A stretch of 32,417 nucleotides of DNA, from NCBI RefSeq assembly GCF_014857925.1, contig NZ_JACYVZ010000032.1, positions 1-32,417 of the forward strand, in the 5' to 3' direction. The stretch is from Cysteiniphilum marinum. Its GTDB lineage: Bacteria; Pseudomonadota; Gammaproteobacteria; Francisellales; Francisellaceae. Numbering within the stretch: position 1 is the first letter of the stretch; each line of letters begins with the position of its first letter. Shown here piece by piece: positions 19,001 to 25,597 of this stretch. The notes below the pieces were generated by a model. That model worked only from the letters and a program-made list of their open reading frames with translations. It searched no databases and had not been told where the DNA came from. Both the position numbers and the translations under genes were made by a program.

Positions 19001-19068
19001 TTGGGTAACTTAAATAGCTCCTCAATTTCGTTTTCATTCAAAATCTTCAAGCTATTATAAATTGCCAT
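16009..19068 (-). CDS. tnpA: Tn3-family transposase TnpA
   Basis: A 1019-residue transposase of the length and architecture of TnpA (about 990-1020). The N-terminal DNA-binding part (DUF4158-like) covers the first few hundred residues. The C-terminal DDE part includes DGQKLETKYQTVLSRYSTKY then FGYGKGVVSYSLIANHLPVS, GANEHESHYVLDIIYNN, and SGDMHSINRVNFALLYLFGY with the second catalytic Asp, followed by the helical insertion and LARGEAF-like RALNRGEAFHQIRSAL. It catalyses replicative, cointegrate-forming transposition. GAGG lies 7 bases before ATG 19068. The tnpR stop is 9 bases upstream, which indicates co-transcription. No frameshift was seen, so it may be active if a second end exists. Confidence 0.93.
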   Translation of the reverse strand: MAIYNSLKILNENEIEELFKLPKIDHEDRESLFEITAEDKQYLSKEPELRVKLNYILQIGYFRAKRNFYRFDFHEVKDDAQYILNRYFCQSPIPNKAVNKNKHYAAQHFIMEMHGYSRHSAQFEIELVRQANRLSKRDLTPRFIFDELLHYCEQYQVVRPKYSTLQSMVSKAITREENRLLTKLENLLDKSSRLTLDGLIANEKTISDLALLKKDPNGLTTTEMEKELSKQSSILTVFEKSKHMIPELGISRQNLQYYSELCDYYDSYRVRAFSKKKARLLMLCLIWQRFTKINDHLIDYFIYKTNWYETEASTEARNCVYEAKLKASRDKIIASKMLKIVHDDKVAPEEIRPNCYEIVSEDKFTDFTDKLAKPDLDEEGYVWRYYARENPAIKRNLRNIALSLCIDFNNETALKDGLEYAKAYWQSSDKTKDPVAKGVPIQFIPKSKRKYIFYKKAVKISSKSKRTKNLSYIDIKRYEMALYQALSTAISAGNIFISDSVGYRSLEAELIANHIWGKDKKTILKSLADCINTKPINEILIELKDTLDELYKGVNQRIKSGANKHIKINVDKDNIITWKLPYKKEADAADNPYYEKFKTIGIADVIDFTANKTNFYDSLTHLVSKGAKSKAKPEHIKAYLVSQGEAIGHKKTAESSDVSYQNLIDMEGKFIRVDSLVEAGDIIIDAISDLPIFKYYNLSDYGIHASLDGQKLETKYQTVLSRYSTKYFGYGKGVVSYSLIANHLPVSTKIIGANEHESHYVLDIIYNNNSDLKIKAVSGDMHSINRVNFALLYLFGYDFMPRITQMHLKAEQSLVAFKGMKSFKNDIIKPSSIIDEELITSEWDEIQRILASIARKDVSQSTIIKKLSSYSRKNRTLKALIEFDKIIMSIYMLKYIDDIQLRRNVHRALNRGEAFHQIRSALFQVNGKKILGKSENALEISNQCNRVLACCIIYYNASLLSELLTQAEARGDEKLCKQIKRLSPVAWQHISLLGNFVFCENAQNLDIKGIVESVLAKFD

Positions 19069-19077
19069 TTAGTGTCC

Positions 19078-19689
19078 TCACTTATTCATAATTTTATCGC
19101 CAGCTGCTTTTAGCGTGCCATCGCCATTTACATATTTATATAAGGTTGTAGTTGTCATTCCCAATCGCTTTGCAATATCAGATGATACGGCATTTCTGTC
19201 AGACATTGCTGCCATTGCCATTTTCAACGTTGCTTTATCCATTTTTGTGGGTCTGCCACCTTTTCTGCCTCTTGCTCTTGCTGCAGCGAGACCTGCGTAA
19301 GTTCGTTCGCGTATGAGTTCGCGCTCATATTCAGCCAACGAAGCAAAAATACCAAAAATAAGGCGTCCGTTTGCTGTTGTGGTATCAATTTGCGCGCCAT
19401 GTCCTTCTAAAACTTTAAAATTGATATTTGACTCATGCAAATCATCAATCATTATAACTAAGTCCTTCATGTCACGACCAAGTCTATCTAATTTCCATAC
19501 CACGAGAGTGTTCCCTGGTTGCAAAGCCTTAAGGCAAGATTCAAGACCAGGGCGTGAATCTTTTCTGCTGGATGCATAATCATGATAAATTCTGTTTTCA
19601 TCAACGCCTGCTTTTTTTAAAGCATCAATCTGCAAATCTAACACCTGACTACCATCGGCTTTTGACACTCTGGCATAACCAATCATCAT
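19078..19689 (-). CDS. tnpR: Tn3-type serine resolvase TnpR
   Basis: From ATG 19689 the protein starts MMIGYARVSKADGSQVLDLQ, with the catalytic Ser in ARVS. The conserved resolvase blocks LVVWKLDRLGRDMKDLV, AQIDTTTANGRLIFGIFASL and AEYERELIRERTYAGLAAAR follow, and an HTH near the end (SSDIAKRLGMTTTTLYKYV). It resolves cointegrates at a res site and often represses tnpA and tnpR. AAGGA about 10 bases before this ATG supports it over the TTG at 19710. It shares the family of the broken 15578-15927 resolvase but differs in sequence, so the two came from separate elements. Confidence 0.92.
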   Translation of the reverse strand: MMIGYARVSKADGSQVLDLQIDALKKAGVDENRIYHDYASSRKDSRPGLESCLKALQPGNTLVVWKLDRLGRDMKDLVIMIDDLHESNINFKVLEGHGAQIDTTTANGRLIFGIFASLAEYERELIRERTYAGLAAARARGRKGGRPTKMDKATLKMAMAAMSDRNAVSSDIAKRLGMTTTTLYKYVNGDGTLKAAGDKIMNK

Positions 19690-19752
19690 GATAAAAAGTT
19701 CCTTAACCAATAAAGATAAATTGAATAATACAAATTAGTGTTGAATATTGCA

Positions 19753-20766
19753 ATGGGTTTACTTGTTGATTTTGAATTGAAATATGTGAATTATCAGACC
19801 ACCAAGAAAACGGTCGTTTTCTTGGTTGACAATCATGATAAATGTATCAATATAGTGACAAAACTATGTTCAACAAAATATACAAGGGGGGAGAGTGTGA
19901 ATTTATTAAGCTCAGGAAAATTTAATAATTCTTTATGGCGTTCAATTCTAGAGATAAATGCTAATGAATTATCCAAACAGATGGGAATCAACATAGAAGT
20001 GATAAGTCCATTTGGATTTGAGGTTACAAATAAAAAGAACCTTCTATCAAAGAAATTACGAAAATTCTATGCTTATCTTGGTATAAACAAAATTCATGAA
20101 AGCAAAATAATTAACATAAAGGCAGTTTCAGCTATCTATGGAGATTTATTACTAGCATATCTTAAGAAGCATTATGAATCATTCTATGATGATATCATTA
20201 TAAAGGTCTATCAGGATGAGTTTATTAAGCTAAGATCATTTGATTATATACCGCAAGATGGCGATAAGTTAATAGATGTACAAACACGAATAACAGAAAG
20301 TAATATTTACCAAGATTACGCTGATTATATAATATGCTGCTTATCCGCACTCGCACAAGACAAAGATGAACCTGCAATGTTTGCAGACAATGTAAGACAC
20401 AGAGTTAGAACCATTCAGCTTTATATTATGCTGGAAAATATTTTTGGTCATTTGATTCACCAAATGACTGAAAAGCAGAATGGTTTATATAGAATGGCAT
20501 ATAGCAAAATAGACAATTCATTAACTATATTTACAAATCCAGATTTGCTAAATATTCAAGCTGATAATAATGAGATGGAAATAATGTTGACCTTAATAAA
20601 GCCCAGGGTGTCAGAAATAGTTGAAGTACTAAAGTATGGTCATGAGACTCAAATAATAGAGTCAAACTCCTATCATGTTTCTGGTAAATTAAAACTAGAA
20701 TTAACTAGAAAACACTACAATAATGCGATAAATTTTATTACTCAAACATATCAGGAATTTATATGA
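19753..20766 (+). CDS. Unknown protein, start uncertain
   Basis: I recognise no family in this protein of about 337 residues. It is soluble, rich in Lys, Ile, Asn and Tyr, with no signal peptide or clear enzyme motif. The start is open: GTG 19738 and ATG 19753 have no ribosome binding site, while the in-frame GTG 19897 follows an AGGGGGGAG run and would give 289 residues. A perfect 26-base palindrome (19801-19826) lies between these choices, so the early codons may really be untranslated control sequence. It begins immediately to the right of tnpR, and its 5' part could be changed by the transposon. The DUF1543-like gene follows after 10 bases. Confidence 0.55.
   Translation: MGLLVDFELKYVNYQTTKKTVVFLVDNHDKCINIVTKLCSTKYTRGESVNLLSSGKFNNSLWRSILEINANELSKQMGINIEVISPFGFEVTNKKNLLSKKLRKFYAYLGINKIHESKIINIKAVSAIYGDLLLAYLKKHYESFYDDIIIKVYQDEFIKLRSFDYIPQDGDKLIDVQTRITESNIYQDYADYIICCLSALAQDKDEPAMFADNVRHRVRTIQLYIMLENIFGHLIHQMTEKQNGLYRMAYSKIDNSLTIFTNPDLLNIQADNNEMEIMLTLIKPRVSEIVEVLKYGHETQIIESNSYHVSGKLKLELTRKHYNNAINFITQTYQEFI
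19801..19826. repeat. Perfect 12-bp-arm palindrome near the Tn3 edge
   Basis: ACCAAGAAAACG and CGTTTTCTTGGT are exact inverse complements around a 2-base centre (GT). No U-tract follows on either strand. It lies 112 bases upstream of tnpR (minus) and 71 bases before the SD-supported GTG 19897 (plus), in a region where a res site or an operator is expected. Confidence 0.6.
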
Positions 20767-20776
20767 AGGAGATAAA

Positions 20777-21049
20777 ATGAAATTATACTTGGCTCACTTA
20801 GGATTTTATGATGATAGATATGGGATGTATGAAATTCATATTAATAAACATGTTGTGGCTGAAAATATTAAAGATGCAAAACAAAAATTGTTTCAAGACG
20901 AAGAATTTAAACGACTTAAGATGCATATAGATGGCTTGCAAGAAGTCAATATAGTCAATGGTTATAAAATATTGGCTACAAAAGTTGAGCATCACAACGA
21001 GAAAAATCCAACTTATAGCCATTGCGATGTAAAAAAACTAGTCATCTAG
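20777..21049 (+). CDS. DUF1543-like small protein
   Basis: A 90-residue protein starting MKLYLAHLGFYDDRYGMYEI with later VAENIKDAKQKLF and KMHIDGLQEVNIVNGYKI. This order (MKLxxxxxGG..., EiHd..F.V...i..A, lHiDg..ev..vdGyki) resembles the DUF1543 family of unknown function. A strong AAGGAGAT lies a few bases before the ATG. The LuxR-type gene begins 2 bases after its stop, so the pair is likely translationally coupled. It has no membrane or secretion signal. The family call is from memory of the motif pattern and is moderate. Confidence 0.62.
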   Translation: MKLYLAHLGFYDDRYGMYEIHINKHVVAENIKDAKQKLFQDEEFKRLKMHIDGLQEVNIVNGYKILATKVEHHNEKNPTYSHCDVKKLVI

Positions 21050-21050
21050 T

Positions 21051-21908
21051 ATGGAAGATAAAATTATTTCAGGCAAGATATGTGCTGAGTTAAACCTTTT
21101 AACTCAACAATACTTTAGCGATAATTTCATTGATCATGTAAATATTATTACCAAATATCGAAATGGCACACTCTCTTATGTTTGCAACAACGAACAATGG
21201 CTTCGCCTATATGTATCCAAAAAGTATCCTCTCGCAGGCTTCTTTGAAAATAATACTTTGCCTGAAACTATATCATATATGCTTTGGGATAATTTAGATC
21301 CATTGGATCCCATTTTAGTAGACTCTAAAAATGTATTAAATTTATTGCATGGAGTTACCTTTGTAAAGCACAGTGATGACGCATCAACTTATTTTAATCT
21401 TGGTCAAAAAAACTCTCAACGTCCTATTCTTTTTGAATACATCAAAAATCAACAAAGGATATTAAGATTTATTGATTACTTCATGGATTCTAGCATTAAT
21501 ATACAAAAGCACACAGAAAGGAATCGTTTATATTGCTGTCATGGTGACATAGAAATAATGAAAAATGGTGATTTTACAAACCAAAGCCTGCGTGGAAAAT
21601 CTCACTATTTATTGAGTGAGTACAACATTCAATTGCCTGAATCAGTAAAAATGTTTTATCAAAGGATAGTCGGGATGCTATCAATAAGGCAATTGGATGT
21701 GCTTTATTTAGTTTTATCTGGATTTACGATGAAAATGATTGGCATTAGAATGAATATAAGCTTAGAAACGGTTAAAACCCACATAAAGCAGATAAGAGCT
21801 GAATTAGATTATCATTGTACGCCATCAATGATTGAGGATTGCTTCAATCATAAAGTTCGATATCAACTACAACACTCAAAAGCCCTAGCAACTAAATTCT
21901 TGTTATAA
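21051..21908 (+). CDS. LuxR-type transcriptional regulator
   Basis: The 285-residue protein has a LuxR/GerE helix-turn-helix at about residues 208-262: MLSIRQLDVLYLVLSGFTMK followed by IGIRMNISLETVKTHIKQIR. The N-terminal 200 residues are a PAS-like or unknown sensing region (KYRNGTLSYVCNNEQWLRLY), as in many Legionella/Francisellales orphan LuxR proteins. It is neither the acyl-homoserine-lactone domain nor a receiver domain. The gene is coupled to the DUF1543-like gene. The biosynthetic operon begins 223 bases downstream in the same direction, so a pathway-specific activator role is plausible but inferred only from position. Confidence 0.82.
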   Translation: MEDKIISGKICAELNLLTQQYFSDNFIDHVNIITKYRNGTLSYVCNNEQWLRLYVSKKYPLAGFFENNTLPETISYMLWDNLDPLDPILVDSKNVLNLLHGVTFVKHSDDASTYFNLGQKNSQRPILFEYIKNQQRILRFIDYFMDSSINIQKHTERNRLYCCHGDIEIMKNGDFTNQSLRGKSHYLLSEYNIQLPESVKMFYQRIVGMLSIRQLDVLYLVLSGFTMKMIGIRMNISLETVKTHIKQIRAELDYHCTPSMIEDCFNHKVRYQLQHSKALATKFLL

Positions 21909-22131
21909 CATTTCCTGTGTAAACGCACAGCCACCCCATAATAAAATGTAATAATTTGATGCGTTTTGTCTAAATAAATGTTGTTATATCTTTGGCACAA
22001 TGGTCACCATAAGCTTAAAGGCAGATTATTTATCTCAATAAATCACTACTTTTTAGGGATATAGTTATATTTCGATGCATATTAAAATGTTTATACGTAT
22101 TAGGACTTGTCTATAAAGCATAAGGGGGGGT
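21909..22131. promoter_or_regulatory. Upstream region of the biosynthetic operon
   Basis: This 223-base, AT-rich gap separates the LuxR gene from the first operon ORF and should hold the operon promoter. I see no convincing -35/-10 pair. A weak 5-bp hairpin (CTGTG/CACAG, near 21916-21931) lies just after the LuxR stop. The strong ribosome binding site AAGGGGGG precedes ATG 22132. Confidence 0.35.
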
Positions 22132-22383
22132 ATGGAAAGTAGAATCAATCAGAGAGCAGCCATTTCAAGGCGCTCTGGGGATGTAGAGTTTTGCACTTTC
22201 AGCAATGTATCAAGTAATACCGAAGATGTAACATTAATTTTTAATCATGCAAACTCTGAAGTCTGTCCGAAAGTTCGTGTTCATTCCAAGTGTATTACTG
22301 GAGACCTATTTGCTTCAAAAAGATATGGCTCTAGCAACCAGCTCAAGTTGCTTTATAAGGCTAGGTATAATGTTGGGAAATAG
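22132..22383 (+). pseudogene. N-terminal fragment of a GTP cyclohydrolase II-like protein (RibA type), zinc site lost
   Basis: The 83-codon ORF has a strong Shine-Dalgarno. Residues 10-71 follow the start of RibA: AAISRRSGDVEFCTF, then a gap to PKVRVHSKCITGDLFASKR. RibA proteins read VRVHSECLTGDVFGSxRCDC here, with three zinc Cys. This ORF keeps the first Cys (residue 54) but has RYGS in place of RCDC, and it stops 12 residues after the shared QL, so the catalytic core is absent. It cannot be a working cyclohydrolase. It overlaps the next gene by 14 bases and may now serve as a translated leader. Homology is by eye. Confidence 0.6.
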
Positions 22384-23068
22384 AGATTATTCAACAAGTA
22401 TTTTGTTTGGTGAGGGAAAAAGCGATTATGAAAAGTATATGTGCATTCCTACATTACTGAGCTTACAAGTAACACCAGAAAACATGATACACCGTGATGA
22501 ATTATTGTTTCAGGTGGTTCATCAATCGACAGAACTGTGGCTAAAGCTAAGCAATAATGAACTAGCTGAAGCGATAAAAAGATTATTTGAGAAAGACTTT
22601 ATTGCTGCAAGAGTATTAATTGAACGCTCTAGCTATCCAATTGGCTTGATCACAAAACAACTGGAAATGTTTAAATATATGACGCCATATGATTTTCAGA
22701 AACTTAGACCTGCGCTTGGTAACGGTTCCGGCTTCGAATCCCCAGGTTGGCAGAGGTTACAATCAGTGGGTCAGGAACTTCACCAAACCTTTGTGCGGAT
22801 TATTAAGTCAATGGACATCAACTTAATGGACATTTATACAGAGGAAGACAAGTCTCCTTTATATTTTTTGATGGAAGAAATGGTTAGTTGGGATGAAATG
22901 GTCAGTTTATGGCGTAGCAGGCACTATAAGGTTGCAATGAGAACTATCGGACTTAACACGATAGGAACCAAAGGAACACCAGTTGAAAAATTGACAATGC
23001 TGATGAACAAGCAATTTTTTCCTGAACTTTGGGAGTTGCGTACTAAAATGACAAATAACAGCTATTAG
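22370..23068 (+). CDS. Tryptophan 2,3-dioxygenase-family heme enzyme (short)
   Basis: TDO opens the indole ring of tryptophan to N-formylkynurenine using heme and O2. From ATG 22370 (232 aa) the family landmarks are present: DELLFQVVHQSTELWLKL with the distal His51, LRPALGNGSGFESPGW with the substrate-carboxylate Arg113, and SLWRSRHYKVAMRTIG with the axial heme His185, then GTKGTP and FFPELWELRTKM. It is shorter than housekeeping TDO (about 270-290) and has GSGFESPGW in place of ASGFQS, which suggests a specialised subgroup acting on a Trp analogue or with altered chemistry. An upstream ATG at 22247 is in frame, but the sequence before 22370 overlaps the RibA-like ORF and lacks TDO similarity. 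It opens the biosynthetic core. Confidence 0.85.
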   Translation: MLGNRDYSTSILFGEGKSDYEKYMCIPTLLSLQVTPENMIHRDELLFQVVHQSTELWLKLSNNELAEAIKRLFEKDFIAARVLIERSSYPIGLITKQLEMFKYMTPYDFQKLRPALGNGSGFESPGWQRLQSVGQELHQTFVRIIKSMDINLMDIYTEEDKSPLYFLMEEMVSWDEMVSLWRSRHYKVAMRTIGLNTIGTKGTPVEKLTMLMNKQFFPELWELRTKMTNNSY

Positions 23069-23076
23069 TAGTAACT

Positions 23077-24216
23077 ATGTACTCTCCTCAAGAATTCCGA
23101 AAGCATTATTTTGACAGGTTTGATGGTCTTGTCCATCTTGCTAGTTGCAGCATTTCTCCTAGATCACAATTTATTGATGAGGCGATGAAAACAATGCTAA
23201 GTGATATGACTAAAAGTGATTTGGCATGGGTGTATTTTGAACATAAAACCGAGCAAGCTAGAAGTTTATTTGCTGAGTTTATAGGCGCAGATGCTTCGCA
23301 AATAGCCATTTTACCAAATGCGACTATTGCGGCTTATCAGGTAATTTCAACATTACCTTCTAGCGCTGGAATGCAAATCCTGTGCTCGGGAGATGAGTTT
23401 CCATCTCTTTCTCACATTTGGTTACAGCAGGCAAGTCGCGGGCTTGTTACACACTATGTTGAAAGTCAGGTTACTGATGATAGTTTTGTTGCTAATATAT
23501 GTGCCAAGTTAGGTAGCAATACATGTTTAGTTTCAGTACCTTTAGCTAGTTATCGAACTGGCAGACGATATCCGATTGAGCAGATATCTGATTTAACCAG
23601 TTGCGCGCAGATTCCCATGTTGGTTGATGCTTACCAAGGATTGGGAGCTGAAAAAATTAATGTTAGAGAATTAGGTTGTGATTATCTGATCTGCGGCAGT
23701 ATGAAGTACATGTTAGGTCTCCCAGGTATTTCATTCCTTTATGTGAAAGACGGTATTTATAACACGATTGAGCCGGTGCTGACTGGTTGGCAAGGACGCA
23801 AAAAACCATTTGCTTTTGATTTATGTCTGGTAGATTTCCCTGATGATGCGAAACGATTTGAAATTGGGACTCCGGCTATTCCCTCTATATATTCTATTAG
23901 CGCTGCCATGACTGTACTTTTGAAGTTGGATTTTGAACAAGGTCGGAAACATATTCAGCATTTAATAGACATATCTATCGACATGTTGGAAAGAAGTGGT
24001 ATACCAATCGCAAAAATTCCCGGCACGGTATTTTCGTCACATGTTGCTTTATTTGCTCCTAATGTGCCAGCATTAGACACATACTTAAGGCATCATAAAA
24101 TTATAACAAGTCCGCGAGGTAATATGCTTAGACTTGCATTTCATCACTTTAATACAGCGAATGAAGTCATGCAGGCATGTAATTTGATTTGTAACTATTT
24201 CAAAACCAAAAGCTAA
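23077..24216 (+). CDS. Class V PLP enzyme (kynureninase/cysteine desulfurase-like)
   Basis: The 379-residue protein has the fold-type I class V pattern: ATIAAYQVISTLP for phosphate binding, the PLP-ring Asp184 in LVDAYQGLGAEKINV, the Schiff-base Lys210 in CGSMKYMLGLPGISFLYV, and the late TPAIPSIYSISAAM segment. This group includes kynureninase, cysteine desulfurases and several aminotransferases of secondary metabolism. Beside TDO and a KynB-like gene, a kynureninase-type cleavage to an anthranilate is the first guess, but the sequence is not an ordinary kynureninase and it could be a C-S lyase or aminotransferase. It starts 8 bases after the TDO stop. Its TAA overlaps the ATG of a 32-codon ORF. 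Confidence 0.8.
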   Translation: MYSPQEFRKHYFDRFDGLVHLASCSISPRSQFIDEAMKTMLSDMTKSDLAWVYFEHKTEQARSLFAEFIGADASQIAILPNATIAAYQVISTLPSSAGMQILCSGDEFPSLSHIWLQQASRGLVTHYVESQVTDDSFVANICAKLGSNTCLVSVPLASYRTGRRYPIEQISDLTSCAQIPMLVDAYQGLGAEKINVRELGCDYLICGSMKYMLGLPGISFLYVKDGIYNTIEPVLTGWQGRKKPFAFDLCLVDFPDDAKRFEIGTPAIPSIYSISAAMTVLLKLDFEQGRKHIQHLIDISIDMLERSGIPIAKIPGTVFSSHVALFAPNVPALDTYLRHHKIITSPRGNMLRLAFHHFNTANEVMQACNLICNYFKTKS

Positions 24217-24314
24217 TGGAACAACTTAATTATGACGAGTTATACATTTATGACTTGAATTTAGAATTTTTAAAGGGGTACGATGAAAAGGAGAAATATC
24301 CATGCAGAATATGA
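24216..24314 (+). CDS. 32-codon ORF bridging two operon genes
   Basis: The ATG overlaps the stop of the class V enzyme (TAATG), and the stop lies 13 bases inside the following TDO-like gene, so the ORF would be coupled on both sides. The peptide reads MEQLNYDELYIYDLNLEFLK and ends CRI; it is acidic and Tyr/Leu-rich. There is no separate Shine-Dalgarno, and the ribosome binding site of the next gene lies inside it. It may be a real small peptide, a coupling device, or chance reading of an 85-base spacer. Confidence 0.3.
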   Translation: MEQLNYDELYIYDLNLEFLKGYDEKEKYPCRI

Positions 24315-25588
24315 TAAAATTTGAATATCAAAATCATTCCAATCTGCTTTGTGATTACAGTGATTTTGACGAAATGACAATTAATCCAAGCTTTAAAATT
24401 CTATTGTGGATTGCTCAAGAAAATAAAGCAGTCTTTCCATATGAGGATATTATCCGTGTGTATCATAAGACTGGTAAGCATTTCGTACCTGATCATTTTT
24501 TAGAATTGTTGAATGTCGCAAGAAAAAAATGCGCAACATTCAACACAGACGATGCTGAGAATGCCCTGCGCTTTTTGAAGGTTGTGTTAGATAAATACGA
24601 TGGCTCTTATGACTATCGTTCTTATCTGGCACTTGATCTTTTAGATATGCCCAACGACCATACTGAAACTAAAGCATATACAGAAGCACAATCTTATATT
24701 AACCACATGACGTTATTGCTTACAGCTGACTTGCTTAAATTTGAACTCGGTGGATTGGAACCTAAACGTAATCTTAGGTTTCAATTACCTGAGCAAGCAT
24801 TGGTTGAAAAGCGTTGTGCTAGAGCACTAAAAGCTGTGAGCCCATACGTTCAGAGGATGGGATTGATCTATAGGAAAACAGATAACTGTATCGAATCGGT
24901 CAAAAATTTTATTGTCGCAACTCAAAGTAAGAAAAGACCTAACGATGAGCAGATGTTGGTGAAAACTAACTTACCTGTTTATCTCATTCATGATGAATAC
25001 ATGTTCATTCGGATTCTGCAAATGTTTGAATATTCTTTTTCTTGGATTGTAATTGGGCTTAGGGCTGCAATTGAGTCTTTGAGTAAGACTCCTAACCAGA
25101 CAAGCATGATAATTAAAAGTTGCGAGCAAAAGATTAAAGAAGTTACTGGTTTTTTCTATGTGCTGTCCACTATGAGAGCTGAATCATTTAAGGTGTTCCG
25201 TGAATATACTGAAGGGGCAAGTGCAATTCAATCTAGAAATTACAAACGCATCGAATCGCTTTGCAGGCAACCAGATCAAGAGCGATTGCATTCAATTGCT
25301 TACAGATCTGTTCCCGAAGTTCAAAAAAAGCTATTAATTAGTTCTGACAACTTGGATCTAGCATTGCGTCAAGCACAACATAGTGGGCGCTTAGACTGCA
25401 AGGATTTTATTGAAGTCAAACAAGCAATGAAGAGCTTTTCTACTACGATGAAACGTTGGAAGCAAACTCACTATGGTCTTGCCATGAAGATGCTGGGAGA
25501 GGGCTCGGGCACCGGTTACACGGAGGGCACTCCTTATTTAGCCTTTGCCAAAGACATCCCAGTCTTTGACACTTCGCTTGATGTGTAG
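24302..25588 (+). CDS. Divergent TDO/PrnB-superfamily heme protein lacking the distal His
   Basis: The 428-residue protein has no close family I can name, but its second half lines up with TDO. DEYMFIRILQMFEYSF (231-246) matches DELLFxxxHQxxE. LSTMRAESFKVFREYTEGAS (288-307) with AIQSRNYKRIE matches the substrate loop, with Arg300 kept. KRWKQTHYGLAMKMLG (384-399) keeps the axial heme His390, and GTGYTEGTPYL follows. The distal His of TDO is Leu239 here, as if the site were rebuilt, and the 200-residue N-terminal part is extra. Heme-dependent oxidation of an indole or kynurenine-like substrate is inferred; PrnB of pyrrolnitrin synthesis is a known precedent for new chemistry in this fold. AAGGAG lies 8 bases before the ATG. 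Confidence 0.68.
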   Translation: MQNMIKFEYQNHSNLLCDYSDFDEMTINPSFKILLWIAQENKAVFPYEDIIRVYHKTGKHFVPDHFLELLNVARKKCATFNTDDAENALRFLKVVLDKYDGSYDYRSYLALDLLDMPNDHTETKAYTEAQSYINHMTLLLTADLLKFELGGLEPKRNLRFQLPEQALVEKRCARALKAVSPYVQRMGLIYRKTDNCIESVKNFIVATQSKKRPNDEQMLVKTNLPVYLIHDEYMFIRILQMFEYSFSWIVIGLRAAIESLSKTPNQTSMIIKSCEQKIKEVTGFFYVLSTMRAESFKVFREYTEGASAIQSRNYKRIESLCRQPDQERLHSIAYRSVPEVQKKLLISSDNLDLALRQAQHSGRLDCKDFIEVKQAMKSFSTTMKRWKQTHYGLAMKMLGEGSGTGYTEGTPYLAFAKDIPVFDTSLDV

Positions 25589-25597
25589 GTTATTAAT

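Larger units (their letters stand above)
15928..19737 (-). mobile_element. Tn3-family transposon (tnpR-tnpA), right end not recognisable
   Basis: The element holds an intact tnpA and tnpR in tandem on the minus strand. Its tnpA-proximal end begins GGGGTTAATTCCATATAG at 15928, directly inside another resolvase gene. No matching inverted copy (reading CTATATGGAATTAACCCC) was seen to the right of tnpR or anywhere else in the window, so the other end was lost or diverged. The right limit given is nominal. A res site would be expected just upstream of tnpR (19690-19830). Confidence 0.7.

Noticed and set aside
21916-21931. Hairpin CTGTG/CACAG after the LuxR gene as a terminator
   Set aside because: The stem is only 5 bp and no U-run follows.
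22247-22369. Upstream extension of the TDO gene to ATG 22247
   Set aside because: The added residues overlap the RibA-like frame, show no TDO similarity and lack a ribosome binding site; ATG 22370 fits the family start.
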